A stretch of DNA of 15,588 nt, taken from positions 1-15,588 of the forward strand of contig CATOLK010000011.1 in NCBI GenBank assembly GCA_951801155.1, read 5' to 3'. Source of the stretch: an uncultured Rickettsiales bacterium. GTDB lineage: Bacteria > Pseudomonadota > Alphaproteobacteria > Rickettsiales > UBA1997. Under the pieces are notes generated by a model. The model did no database searches. It saw nothing but the letters and a program-made list of their open reading frames with translations, and was not told the origin of the DNA. The position numbers and the translations under genes are program-made. This document shows, one piece after another, positions 1-7,492 of this stretch. How positions within the stretch are numbered: position 1 is the first letter of the stretch; each line of letters begins with the position of its first letter.

Positions 1-17
1 TTGTTTATATTCTCTGG

Positions 18-180
18 ATTCCACATTAAGATTTTCTAGTAAGACAAGCTTACAATAAAATCTAATCTGGAATGACGTAAATAAAGGGAAATTAAAGAAT
101 AAACAAATTTATTAAGAAATTGTACTCTTGAATGACACAAATAACGGAAAATCAACAAAATAAACACAAATAAGGAAAAT
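18..180. repeat. Decayed intergenic repeats (direct repeat, period 60)
   Basis: Two imperfect copies of a unit lie 60 bases apart at 66-107 and 126-169. Their first 22 bases (TCTGGAATGACGTAAATAAAGG and its partner) differ at four positions. A shorter third match, CACAAATAAGGAAAAT, starts at 166. ATTCCA at 18-23 and TGGAAT at 68-73 form a weak inverted repeat around the first copy. The 'TGGATTCC...GGAATGAC' layout resembles the palindromic intergenic repeats common in Rickettsiales genomes, but that link is from memory. The minus-strand open frame across it is low-complexity and is not called as a gene. Confidence 0.45.
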
Positions 181-243
181 ATAAAAAAATTATTTAATAA
201 TTTGATATATAAGTAGACAGCACCACACAATTTTAAATATTTG

Positions 244-271
244 TTGACTTATTATATTTATATGATATAAA
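244..271 (+). promoter_or_regulatory. Candidate sigma-70 promoter for kdsA-ruvX
   Basis: TTGACT at 244-249 and TATAAA at 266-271 are separated by 16 bases and lie about 95 bases upstream of kdsA. A weaker second candidate is TTGATT (309-314) with TATTAT (333-338). In sequence this AT-rich such boxes arise easily by chance, so the call rests on the good -35 box and the position. Confidence 0.4.
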
Positions 272-365
272 AACTACTGTTTAGTAGAATTTATTTTTAA
301 CAGTGGCATTGATTTTAAATAAATCCTATAAATATTATAACAATATTAATAAATAAAAAATAGAT

Positions 366-1205
366 ATGACAAATAACATAAGAATTAAAGTTGGAAATTT
401 TGAAATTTCGAATGATTTAAGGTTTACTTTTATTGGTGGGCCTTGCCAATTGGAAAGTTTGGAACACGCTTTATTTATGGCCGATTCTATAAAGAAAATA
501 TGCGATAAATTAAATATTAATTACATTTTTAAAACCTCATTTGATAAAGCAAATAGAACAAGTGCTAATGCTAAAAGAGGATTGGGGATTGATAAGTCAG
601 TTGATGTTTTTAGAGAAGTCAAAGAAAAAATTGGTTGTCCTATACTAACAGATTTTCATACAGCGGAACAATTTAAACATCCTATAGTGGAAACTGTTGA
701 TGTTATACAAATTCCTGCATTTTTATGTAGACAGACAGATTTATTAAAAGCTGCTGCCGAAACTGGAAAACCAGTGCAAATTAAAAAAGGACAATTTCTT
801 TCTCCAAAAGAAACCCATTTTATTTTTGAAAAAATGAAAACTTTTGGTAACGAAAATGTTATTCTTTGTGATAGAGGAACTAGTTTTGGCTATAACGCTT
901 TGATAAATGATATGACTTGTTATCCCATTATGGCAGAAACTGGTTGTCCTGTAGCCTGCGATGCAACTCATTCAGTTCAAAGACCAGGAGCTGGCAATGG
1001 CTGTACTGTAGGAAATAGAGAAATGGCAGAATATATCGCAAGAGCGGCAGTAGCTGTTGGGGTCGCTGTTGTATTTATGGAAGTTCACCAAGATCCAGAT
1101 AATGCGCCTAGTGATGGACCAAATATGATAAGATTAGACCAATTGGAGAGAATTCTTTCAAAATTGGTTGAAATAGATAATGTTATTAAAAATAATAACA
1201 ATTAA
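366..1205 (+). CDS. kdsA: 3-deoxy-8-phosphooctulonate synthase (KDO-8-phosphate synthase)
   Basis: Cytosolic enzyme that condenses phosphoenolpyruvate with arabinose 5-phosphate to give KDO-8-phosphate, the precursor of the Kdo sugar joining lipid A to the rest of lipopolysaccharide. The 279 residues cover the whole TIM-barrel family, with recognisable blocks FKTSFDKANR (55-64), IQIPAFLCRQTDL (114-126), ILCDRGTSFGYN (166-177) and DATHSVQRPG (199-208). Cys27, in the GGPCQLES block where E. coli KdsA has Asn, together with His202, Glu239 and Asp250, fits the metal-dependent class of the family. The start gives a full-length N-terminus, although no Shine-Dalgarno sequence is visible. ruvX follows after five bases, so the two are probably co-transcribed. 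With lpxB downstream it indicates that the organism still makes lipid A carrying Kdo. Confidence 0.97.
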   Translation: MTNNIRIKVGNFEISNDLRFTFIGGPCQLESLEHALFMADSIKKICDKLNINYIFKTSFDKANRTSANAKRGLGIDKSVDVFREVKEKIGCPILTDFHTAEQFKHPIVETVDVIQIPAFLCRQTDLLKAAAETGKPVQIKKGQFLSPKETHFIFEKMKTFGNENVILCDRGTSFGYNALINDMTCYPIMAETGCPVACDATHSVQRPGAGNGCTVGNREMAEYIARAAVAVGVAVVFMEVHQDPDNAPSDGPNMIRLDQLERILSKLVEIDNVIKNNNN

Positions 1206-1210
1206 TTTTA

Positions 1211-1675
1211 ATGATATTTGAAAATCTAATAGATTTTAAAAAAAATCTACATAAAAATAAAAGATTATTGGGTTTAGATGTAGGAACAAAAACGATAGGT
1301 GTAGCATTATCTGATAGAGATAAAAATATAGCTACACCTAAGTTTATTGTTAAAAGAAAAAGTAATGAAAAAGATATACAAATAATATCCGATTATATTT
1401 TAGAAAATAGTGTTGAAGGTATAGTTGTTGGATTACCGTTAAATTCCGAAGAAGAAGAAACAAAATCAAGTAACTTTGTTAGAAAATTTACAAAAACACT
1501 AGATGAAAAAATAAAAATACCAATATTTTTTCAAAATGAATATTTGACATCGTTTGAAGCTGAAAATTTTTTAATAGATGATATGTCTACTAAATTTAAA
1601 AAAACAAAAGAAATAGTTGATAAGGTGGCAGCGCATTATATTTTACAGGATGTTTTAAATAGGTTAAATGTGTAA
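1211..1675 (+). CDS. ruvX: Putative pre-16S rRNA nuclease / Holliday-junction resolvase-like protein, YqgF family
   Basis: Small RNase H-fold protein of the near-universal bacterial YqgF/RuvX family, linked to 5' maturation of 16S rRNA and proposed earlier as an alternative Holliday-junction resolvase. At 154 residues it is slightly longer than the usual 135-150, owing to an extra N-terminal stretch before the first strand. Visible motifs are LGLDVGTKTIGVALSD (20-35), IVVGLPLN (71-78), QNEYLTS (108-114) and DKVAAHYIL (137-145). The likely acidic metal ligands are Asp23, Glu110 and Asp137. It begins five bases after the kdsA stop, which suggests translational coupling, and it has no visible Shine-Dalgarno sequence. 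Family assignment is firm; the exact biochemical role is inferred from relatives. Confidence 0.93.
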   Translation: MIFENLIDFKKNLHKNKRLLGLDVGTKTIGVALSDRDKNIATPKFIVKRKSNEKDIQIISDYILENSVEGIVVGLPLNSEEEETKSSNFVRKFTKTLDEKIKIPIFFQNEYLTSFEAENFLIDDMSTKFKKTKEIVDKVAAHYILQDVLNRLNV

Positions 1676-1763
1676 ATTATTATTATGACTTTTATTTTGG
1701 TTTTTGTTTTTTATTTTATAAAATAATAAATTAACATTAATTTTTTAATGTAGGAAGCCTATT

Positions 1764-1786
1764 ATAAAAAAATCACATTTTTTTAT
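1764..1786. other. Perfect A/T hairpin in the ruvX-pilin spacer
   Basis: A seven-A run preceded by AT pairs with a seven-T run followed by AT: nine base pairs around the loop TCACA. It lies 88 bases after the ruvX stop. The T-rich arm makes it a possible factor-independent terminator of the kdsA-ruvX unit, but an all-A/T stem is weak and can arise by chance here. The bases just downstream (1791-1830) are less AT-rich than their surroundings and show no open frame. Confidence 0.3.
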
Positions 1787-1930
1787 TGAATGTTTAAGTC
1801 CCGTGAAGTATTCTGAATAGATTGTGTAGAAATTAGGAAATTTTTCTCAAATACGTTAATTCATTATATTAAAAAGTACACTATTGCATTTTACAAAAAT
1901 TACTATATTTTAAACAAAAAAAACAATTTA

Positions 1931-2095
1931 ATGATGCAAAATAAAAAAAATGGTTTTTCCACAATAGAATTTGTCGTAGTTCTAGTAATAATGGGGTTAA
2001 TTATATTTATGACTACCTATGGAACTCATTTAATTAAAAAAAATAAATTAAAAATAGAACAAAATATTGAAGAAACAAAAAATACACAAAATTAA
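1931..2095 (+). CDS. Miniature type IV pilin-like (pseudopilin-like) protein, 54 aa
   Basis: The protein opens with a short basic leader and then GFSTIEFVVVLVIMG. This is the class III prepilin signal: Gly8 before the predicted cleavage site, Phe at mature +1, Glu at mature +5, then an unbroken hydrophobic helix of about 18 residues. PilD-type prepilin peptidases cut and N-methylate such sequences, and the mature helix packs into a type IV pilus or type II secretion pseudopilus. Normal pilins run to 120-180 residues. This one stops about 25 residues after the helix, with a Lys/Glu/Asn-rich tail and no globular domain. Met1 and Met4-like start choices are equivalent (ATG ATG at 1931 and 1934). 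No Shine-Dalgarno sequence is seen. trpS starts 58 bases later. It is either a true minimal pilin-like subunit or the surviving 5' part of a decayed gene; no other pilus genes are in the window. Confidence 0.65.
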   Translation: MMQNKKNGFSTIEFVVVLVIMGLIIFMTTYGTHLIKKNKLKIEQNIEETKNTQN

Positions 2096-2153
2096 ACTTG
2101 TTTTTTAAAAAAAATATACTACACTATCACTTGATAGTAAAATTTTAGGTAAA

Positions 2154-3215
2154 ATGGATACTTTTGAAAAAGCATTAGAAATTAGTAAAGAAATTGAAAA
2201 AAATATTGATGTAAATCCAAACAATTATAGAGTTTTAACTGGTGAAAGACCTACCGGTAGTTTACATCTTGGGCATTATTTTGGTTCATTAATAAATAGG
2301 ATTAATTTACAAAAAAAGGGAATAGAACTATTTGTTCTTATAGCAGATCAGCAGGTTTTAACAGATCATGATAATTTTGATCAAATTTCTCAAAGAACAA
2401 AAGAATTAGTTATTGATAATATAGCTGTTGGTTTAGATTTTGAAAATGGAAAAAATTTTATATTTCCACATAGTCAAGTTCCAGAATTAAATCAATTGTT
2501 AGTACCATTTTTGACTTTAATTTCTGTGGCAGAATTAGAAAGAAATCCAACTACAAAAGAAGAAATTCAAAGTGCAAATATAAAAAATGTTAGTGCTGGG
2601 ATGTTAGTCTATCCAGCTCATCAGGCTTGCGATATATTGTCAGTAAATGCTAATTTAATCCCTGTTGGAAAAGATCAATTACCACATATAGAATTAACAA
2701 GAGTTATAGCTAAAAGATTCAATAATAAATTCTGTCCAGAAAATCCATTATTTAAAGAACCATATTGTTTGTTATCAAATAATCCAAATATTATAGGACT
2801 TGATGGAAAACAAAAAATGAGTAAAAGTCGTAATAACGCTATTATGTTAAAATTTACTAAAGATGAAATAGCTAATGTTGTGAAAAAAGCAGTTACTGAT
2901 AGTGATAGAAATATAACTTATGACCCAAAAAATAGACCAGAAGTATCTAATTTAGTTTTATTAGTATCTTTAATGTCAAATAAAACTCCAGAAGATGTAG
3001 CAAAATATATAGGTGATGGTGGTGCAAAAATGTTAAAAGAAATGTTAATTGATACTACTGATATATTTTTATCACCAATAAGAGAAAAAATAAGTGTTTT
3101 AGAGAAAAATCCAGAATATATTAAAAAAATAATAAAAAATGGAGTTGAAAGAGCCAGAGAAGAGGCTAGTAATACTTTGAAAAAAGTTATAAAAGCTATG
3201 AATATGGAAATATAA
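2154..3215 (+). CDS. trpS: Tryptophanyl-tRNA synthetase, RPTGxLHLGH subfamily
   Basis: Class I aminoacyl-tRNA synthetase that charges tRNA-Trp with tryptophan using ATP. The 353 residues include the complete catalytic domain and C-terminal helical domain. The HIGH-type motif is HLGH (38-41) inside LTGERPTGSLHLGHYFGSL, and KMSKS is at 221-225. Other family blocks are ADQQVLTDH (64-72), LVYPAHQACD (151-160) and LIPVGKDQLPHIELTR (168-183). The wording LTGxRPTGxLHxGH followed by GSL-NR--LQ differs from the usual proteobacterial SGxQPTGxLHLGNY. From memory it matches the subfamily that includes Deinococcus TrpRS II and the enzymes of lactic acid bacteria. An AGG lies four bases before the ATG, a plausible Shine-Dalgarno, and a small 6-bp hairpin (2123-2138) sits just upstream. 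About 25 residues precede the first catalytic motif. Confidence 0.95.
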   Translation: MDTFEKALEISKEIEKNIDVNPNNYRVLTGERPTGSLHLGHYFGSLINRINLQKKGIELFVLIADQQVLTDHDNFDQISQRTKELVIDNIAVGLDFENGKNFIFPHSQVPELNQLLVPFLTLISVAELERNPTTKEEIQSANIKNVSAGMLVYPAHQACDILSVNANLIPVGKDQLPHIELTRVIAKRFNNKFCPENPLFKEPYCLLSNNPNIIGLDGKQKMSKSRNNAIMLKFTKDEIANVVKKAVTDSDRNITYDPKNRPEVSNLVLLVSLMSNKTPEDVAKYIGDGGAKMLKEMLIDTTDIFLSPIREKISVLEKNPEYIKKIIKNGVERAREEASNTLKKVIKAMNMEI

Positions 3216-3229
3216 TATCAAAATTTTCA

Positions 3230-3255
3230 TCTTTAGGAGACAAAACTCCTAAAGA
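3230..3255. terminator. Hairpin after trpS, possible terminator
   Basis: TCTTTAGGAG (3230-3239) pairs perfectly with CTCCTAAAGA (3246-3255) around the loop ACAAAA. TTTTCAT before and ATGAAAA after can lengthen the structure. It begins 15 bases after the trpS stop. A clean U-tract does not follow on the plus strand, so termination may be weak, or the hairpin may be a transcript-stabilising or processing structure. Confidence 0.5.
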
Positions 3256-3322
3256 ATATGAAAAGATTTTATCGTTGAATTAGTAAATATGTATAATGTC
3301 ATTTCTTTTAAAAATATTTTTC

Positions 3323-3350
3323 TTGAAAAATAAAAAAAATACATTATATT
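3323..3350 (+). promoter_or_regulatory. Candidate sigma-70 promoter for rpsD
   Basis: TTGAAA (3323-3328) and TATATT (3345-3350) are separated by 16 bases, giving a leader of about 50 bases before the rpsD ATG. The leader holds a small G/C-richer patch (3361-3372) and AAGGA at 3384-3388. That AAGGA is 18 bases before the start codon, too far for an ideal Shine-Dalgarno. S4 represses its own mRNA in several bacteria, but no convincing pseudoknot could be traced here. Confidence 0.45.
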
Positions 3351-3406
3351 AGAGATTAACCTTTACGCGGCAATTATTTTTATAAGGATTAACAAAAAAA
3401 TTAAAA

Positions 3407-4018
3407 ATGACAAAAAGAATAGAAGCTAAAAAAAAGGCCAGCAGGTCTTTAAGTGTAAATTTATGGGGTAGAGCTAATGACCCATTTAATAAAAGAAATT
3501 TTAGACCAGGACAACACGGTACTGCTTTAAAAAGAGAAACAACATATGGTAGTCAATTAAAGGCTAAACAAAAATTGAGAAAGTATTATGTTATTACAGA
3601 AACTCAATTTAAAAATATATTTAAAAAAGCTAGAACACATAAAGGTGATACAGCAGAATCATTTGTTGGACTTTTAGAAAGTAGAATTGATGCTATAATA
3701 TATAGAGCTAATTTTGTTCCTACAATGTATGCTGCAAAGCAAACTATTTCTCATAAACATGTTAAAGTTAATGGAAAAGTTGTTAATATTTCTTCCTATG
3801 TGGCAAGGCCTGGGGATGTAATAGAAATTACAGAAAAAGCTAGAACAATTCCTTTAATAGCAGATTCTCTAGCAAAAATGGAAAGAGAAATTCCTACATA
3901 TTTAGATGTAAATACAAAAGATTTTACTGTAAAATATAATGCAGTTCCACATATTGAAGATGTTCCATATCCTGCAGTTATGGACGTTAATTTAGTTGTT
4001 GAATATTATTCAAGATAA
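3407..4018 (+). CDS. rpsD: 30S ribosomal protein S4
   Basis: Primary 16S rRNA-binding protein that nucleates assembly of the small-subunit body and helps set decoding accuracy. Its 203 residues are close to the usual 203-206. The N-terminal part has NKRNFRPGQHG (28-38), and the S4 RNA-binding domain runs from about 90 to 150, with LLESRIDAIIYRANF (89-103), HKHVKVNGKVVNI (116-128) and YVARPGDVIEI (131-141). The N-terminus lacks the four zinc-binding cysteines of some S4 proteins, so this is the zinc-free form. It stands alone between its own promoter and a strong terminator, apart from the rpsM-rpsK-rpoA cluster. That matches the separate location of rpsD in alphaproteobacteria. Confidence 0.98.
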   Translation: MTKRIEAKKKASRSLSVNLWGRANDPFNKRNFRPGQHGTALKRETTYGSQLKAKQKLRKYYVITETQFKNIFKKARTHKGDTAESFVGLLESRIDAIIYRANFVPTMYAAKQTISHKHVKVNGKVVNISSYVARPGDVIEITEKARTIPLIADSLAKMEREIPTYLDVNTKDFTVKYNAVPHIEDVPYPAVMDVNLVVEYYSR

Positions 4019-4040
4019 TAATAATCTTATTTTTTTACTA

Positions 4041-4071
4041 ATAGGTCAATAGAAATATTGATCTATTTTTT
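4041..4071 (+). terminator. Factor-independent terminator of rpsD
   Basis: ATAGGTCAAT (4041-4050) pairs with ATTGATCTAT (4057-4066) over ten base pairs with one G-U wobble. The loop is AGAAAT, and a T-run follows at once (4066-4071). It lies 22 bases after the rpsD stop and separates rpsD from lpxB. Confidence 0.85.
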
Positions 4072-4145
4072 ATATCAATATTTTCATTTAACTTGCTTTT
4101 TTAACAAAATAAATTAAAACTATATTAATAATTTTGTACAAATTA

Positions 4146-5300
4146 ATGAAAAAAAAAATATTTATAGTAGCTGGCGAAAAATCAGGCGATTTACTTGGTT
4201 CAAAAATAGCTAAACAATTAAATAAAGAAAAATTTGAAATTAGTGGAGTAGGTGGAGAAATGATGAAAAATTCTGGAGTACAACTTTTTTCATCCATTAA
4301 TGATATTTCTGTAATGGGTATTTTTGAGGTTTTACCAAAATTATTTAAAATACTAAAAAAAATAAAAGAAATAGCAAAACACATAATTGAAAGTGAACAA
4401 GATATAGTTTTAACAATTGATGCTCCGGACTTTTGTTTTAGAGTTGCAAAATTAGTCAAAAAACTTGATAAAAATAAAAAAATAAAATTTGTACATTTTA
4501 TAGCACCTAGTGTATGGGTTTATAGAAAAAATAGAGCAAAAAAAATTGCTAAAATATATGATTTACTTTTTTGTATACTTCCTTTTGAACCACCCTATTT
4601 TAAAAAATATGGTTTAAAATCTATATTTGTTGGGCATCCTATTTTTGACAAAAATTCTTTAGAATATGAATTTAACAAAAATAAAATAAATTATAATCCT
4701 GATAGTAATATAATATCTATTACATCCGGCAGCAGAAAAAGTGAAGTAAAAGTATTACTACCAATTATTTTAGATACTGTAGAAAAATTAATGCAAAAGT
4801 ATAAAAATTTGGAATTTCATATTTTAGCAACAGAAAATACTGTTGATATTATCAAAAATATATTACAAAATAAAAAAATTGATTATATAAAAATAAATAC
4901 CACACAAGAGGAAAAAAATAATATTTTAGCAAATTCTTTATTGGCAATTGCAAAATCTGGTACAAATACACTTGAAATTGCCGGCTATTCAATTCCAATA
5001 GTAGTAATTTATAAATTCAATTTTTTTACAAATTTGATTGCTAAATTTATAAAAATGATAAGCACTGCAAAATATGTAAATATTATTAATGTTATTGCTA
5101 AAAAAGAAAATATTCCAGAATTGATTTTAGATAATTGTAATTCAAAAACTATTTTTGAAAAAGTTTGTAAATTAATTGACAACAAAGAATTAAGATTAAA
5201 GCAAATTAAAACTAATCTTGATATTATTAAGATTTTAGGTTATAATACCGAAGAAAATAATTCTATTGGAAAAGTAGTTGATTGTATAAATTCACTTTAG
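4146..5300 (+). CDS. lpxB: Lipid-A-disaccharide synthase
   Basis: GT19-family glycosyltransferase at the inner face of the cytoplasmic membrane. It joins UDP-2,3-diacylglucosamine to lipid X to make the tetraacyl disaccharide of lipid A. The ATG at 4146 gives 384 residues, a typical length; an upstream in-frame TTG at 4134 adds only four residues and is less likely. Visible blocks are VAGEKSGDLLGS (8-19), ISGVGGEMM (32-40), IDAPDFCFRVAK (91-102), HFIAPSVWVYRKNRAKK (117-133), FVGHPIFD (161-168), SGSRKSEV (194-201), AIAKSGTNTLEIAG (267-280) and NIPELILDNC (322-331). These match the family order for both nucleotide-sugar and acceptor halves. A basic, hydrophobic stretch near 290-310 could aid membrane association. 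The gene's last bases overlap the convergent ankyrin gene. With kdsA it shows a maintained lipid A route. Confidence 0.96.
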   Translation: MKKKIFIVAGEKSGDLLGSKIAKQLNKEKFEISGVGGEMMKNSGVQLFSSINDISVMGIFEVLPKLFKILKKIKEIAKHIIESEQDIVLTIDAPDFCFRVAKLVKKLDKNKKIKFVHFIAPSVWVYRKNRAKKIAKIYDLLFCILPFEPPYFKKYGLKSIFVGHPIFDKNSLEYEFNKNKINYNPDSNIISITSGSRKSEVKVLLPIILDTVEKLMQKYKNLEFHILATENTVDIIKNILQNKKIDYIKINTTQEEKNNILANSLLAIAKSGTNTLEIAGYSIPIVVIYKFNFFTNLIAKFIKMISTAKYVNIINVIAKKENIPELILDNCNSKTIFEKVCKLIDNKELRLKQIKTNLDIIKILGYNTEENNSIGKVVDCINSL

Positions 5301-7465
5301 TAAAGATATTCCATAGGATTATTTTTGAAATCTTCTTCCATTTTCTTTTTTTTGATTGCTTCATCTACATATTTAATTGCTTTATCTAAATTTTTATTTA
5401 AAGGCCATATTGAATTTAATGAATTTTTAGCGGGATTACTATATAACATTTCATAATTTTCTGTTAATCTTTCATTGATAACTTTGTATTTTTGTAATCT
5501 TTTTAAATATTTTTTTAAATTAATATTCTTTAAAATTTCTTCTTTAGTTTCTATTTTCTTTTCATCTATTGTTTCTTTCATATTATTCATATTATTTAAA
5601 TTTATTGTATTTTTATCTTCTAAATTTACATTATTTACATTACTTAATTCATTTATATAATTTTTTGTTGTTTTGAACATTCCAGTCAATATGTGTATTG
5701 CGTTAAACAATTTATTTTTTATTTCGTTTATTATATTAATTCCCCATTTTAATTCTGCTAATTTATTTGCTATAATCATATCTTGACTATACTGCTCTAA
5801 TTTATCAACTAAACTTTCTCCTTCTCCTAATTCATTTATAAATGAAGAAAATAAAGCTTCTATCATAGGTTTTGGAGATATATTGCAACTACCATATTTT
5901 TGAGATAGGTCTTTATCAATTTTTATTATTTCTACATCATTTCCTAATTTTTTTTCAAGCTTTTCAAAAGCTTTTTTAGACTTGGATCCAGTATTAAAAG
6001 CTAATATTTTAGTTTGGGGATTACCATTAATATCTTTACTGTTAAAAATTACCAATGGAATTGCATGGCTGCTATGTCCACCATCTTCTAATTCTTCAGA
6101 AGAAAAACTAAAATCACAAACAAGTATTTTATTTTCCTTATTTTTTAAATTATTATTTATAATTTCTTTGATTTTGTTCATACTATGATGATGAACATCA
6201 AAAAATTCAATTTCATCATCAATTACTATATTTTGATTTTTCTGTCTTTCTTGTTTTTTGAATTCTATCAAAGCTAACGGTAACCAAGAAGTATAGGTAT
6301 CAAAACCATCGACATTTTCAAAACTATTTAAGATTTTATTCATTTCTTCTTCAAATTGTTCAGAAGTTATTCCTTCTAATCCTTCAAAATTAAATTTAAT
6401 ATTTGGATCGTTATCACAGGTTGCATTAAAGGATTTATCTCCTATAAAATAGGTAATTCCTCTAGAATTATAAGTATATATTCGTTTATTATTAAAAAAT
6501 TCAACAAGATTAACTTTATTAATTTTTTTAAAATTATTTTTTTCTTTAATAAAATCTGGTCTATTGTATAGCATCCTTGCTATATCATATCTTCTTATAT
6601 TGCAACTAGCAATAAAAGGAGTTTCCCTGAAAATGTCTGAAATATTAATATCTATATTCGGTATAGATAACAAAAACTCTATTGGTTCAATATTTTCATA
6701 CAAACAAGCATAATGAATAGCAGCTTTTCCATTTTTATCTGTTTCATTTATATTTATAATACCATCTTTATTTTTGTATTTTTCATATAATAATTTCGCC
6801 ATTTCCATTCCACTATGTATAAATACATTTAAAAATAATTTATTCTCTTTTAAAAAATTAATATCAATATTTATATCTGGTATTTCAAATAAATATTTTA
6901 CTACTTCAATTTGTCCAGTATTACAAGCGTGATAAAAAGCACGTGTTCCTATTGATTCATCTTCCGCTATAGAATCCATTACTTTATTTCCATATTTACT
7001 ATATAATAATTTTACTATATCAATATGTCCATTCATACAAGCAAAAGCAAAAGAATTACATTTATAAAAATCATCATACGTATCAAGATAAGTTTTTTGT
7101 ATCAAATTATTTCCTTGATCTTTTTCGAAACAAAGATCTTGTAATAAGAATAAATTTTGTACAAACTTAATTTCTCCAACTCCACAAGCATGCAAAAACA
7201 AATTATTAAGTATATCAACATCTACTTTTTGTATATAATTTTCTATTATATATTTAAATATTTCTACAAAATTATTTCTGGAATTATCATTAAATATTTC
7301 TTGATAATTTTTCTGTTTTTCATTTTCATTTATACCCCTTTTATTAAATATTTCAATTTGATTATTTAATAAAAAGTTAAATTCTTGAATTAATTCTTCT
7401 TTTTCTTCTTTATTAGTATTATTATTTATAAGTTTGTTTTTTATTGATAATAACTTTTCTTCCAT
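5297..7465 (-). CDS. Ankyrin-repeat protein with a possible YopJ/ULP-like cysteine-enzyme region (effector candidate)
   Basis: A 722-residue cytosolic-type protein with no signal peptide or membrane segment. The N-terminal part (about 83-305) holds five or six degenerate ankyrin repeats, such as LHACGVGEIKFVQNLF (91-106), AFACMNGHIDIVKLLY (140-155), FYHACNTGQIEVVKYLF (177-193), AIHYACLYENIEPIEFLL (249-266) and TPFIASCNIRRYDIARML (282-299). These are protein-binding helices. The middle part (about 385-545) is different: GGHSSHAIPLVIFN (462-475), KILAFNTGS (486-494) and SQKYGSCNISPKPMIEALF (521-539). The order His464/467, Asn491, Gln522, Cys527 resembles the triad layout of YopJ (C55) acetyltransferases and ULP-type (C48) proteases; this is an inference from spacing. 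The tail (545-722) is Lys/Glu/Asn-rich and probably helical or coiled-coil. Such architectures are typical of host-directed effectors of intracellular bacteria. A good minus-strand promoter lies just upstream. Ankyrin assignment is strong; enzyme assignment is tentative. Confidence 0.85.
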   Translation of the reverse strand: MEEKLLSIKNKLINNNTNKEEKEELIQEFNFLLNNQIEIFNKRGINENEKQKNYQEIFNDNSRNNFVEIFKYIIENYIQKVDVDILNNLFLHACGVGEIKFVQNLFLLQDLCFEKDQGNNLIQKTYLDTYDDFYKCNSFAFACMNGHIDIVKLLYSKYGNKVMDSIAEDESIGTRAFYHACNTGQIEVVKYLFEIPDINIDINFLKENKLFLNVFIHSGMEMAKLLYEKYKNKDGIININETDKNGKAAIHYACLYENIEPIEFLLSIPNIDINISDIFRETPFIASCNIRRYDIARMLYNRPDFIKEKNNFKKINKVNLVEFFNNKRIYTYNSRGITYFIGDKSFNATCDNDPNIKFNFEGLEGITSEQFEEEMNKILNSFENVDGFDTYTSWLPLALIEFKKQERQKNQNIVIDDEIEFFDVHHHSMNKIKEIINNNLKNKENKILVCDFSFSSEELEDGGHSSHAIPLVIFNSKDINGNPQTKILAFNTGSKSKKAFEKLEKKLGNDVEIIKIDKDLSQKYGSCNISPKPMIEALFSSFINELGEGESLVDKLEQYSQDMIIANKLAELKWGINIINEIKNKLFNAIHILTGMFKTTKNYINELSNVNNVNLEDKNTINLNNMNNMKETIDEKKIETKEEILKNINLKKYLKRLQKYKVINERLTENYEMLYSNPAKNSLNSIWPLNKNLDKAIKYVDEAIKKKKMEEDFKNNPMEYLY

Positions 7466-7492
7466 TTTTATATTTTAAATAAACTTACTGTA

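Noticed and set aside
36..230. 64-codon minus-strand open frame
   Set aside because: It lies wholly over the decayed repeats, is low in complexity, and has no promoter, Shine-Dalgarno or family match.
744..971. Minus-strand open frame inside kdsA
   Set aside because: Shadow of a strongly conserved gene in the opposite strand.
2123..2138. Six-base-pair hairpin just upstream of trpS as a tryptophan attenuator
   Set aside because: No leader peptide with tandem Trp codons and no U-tract; too small to support an attenuation claim.
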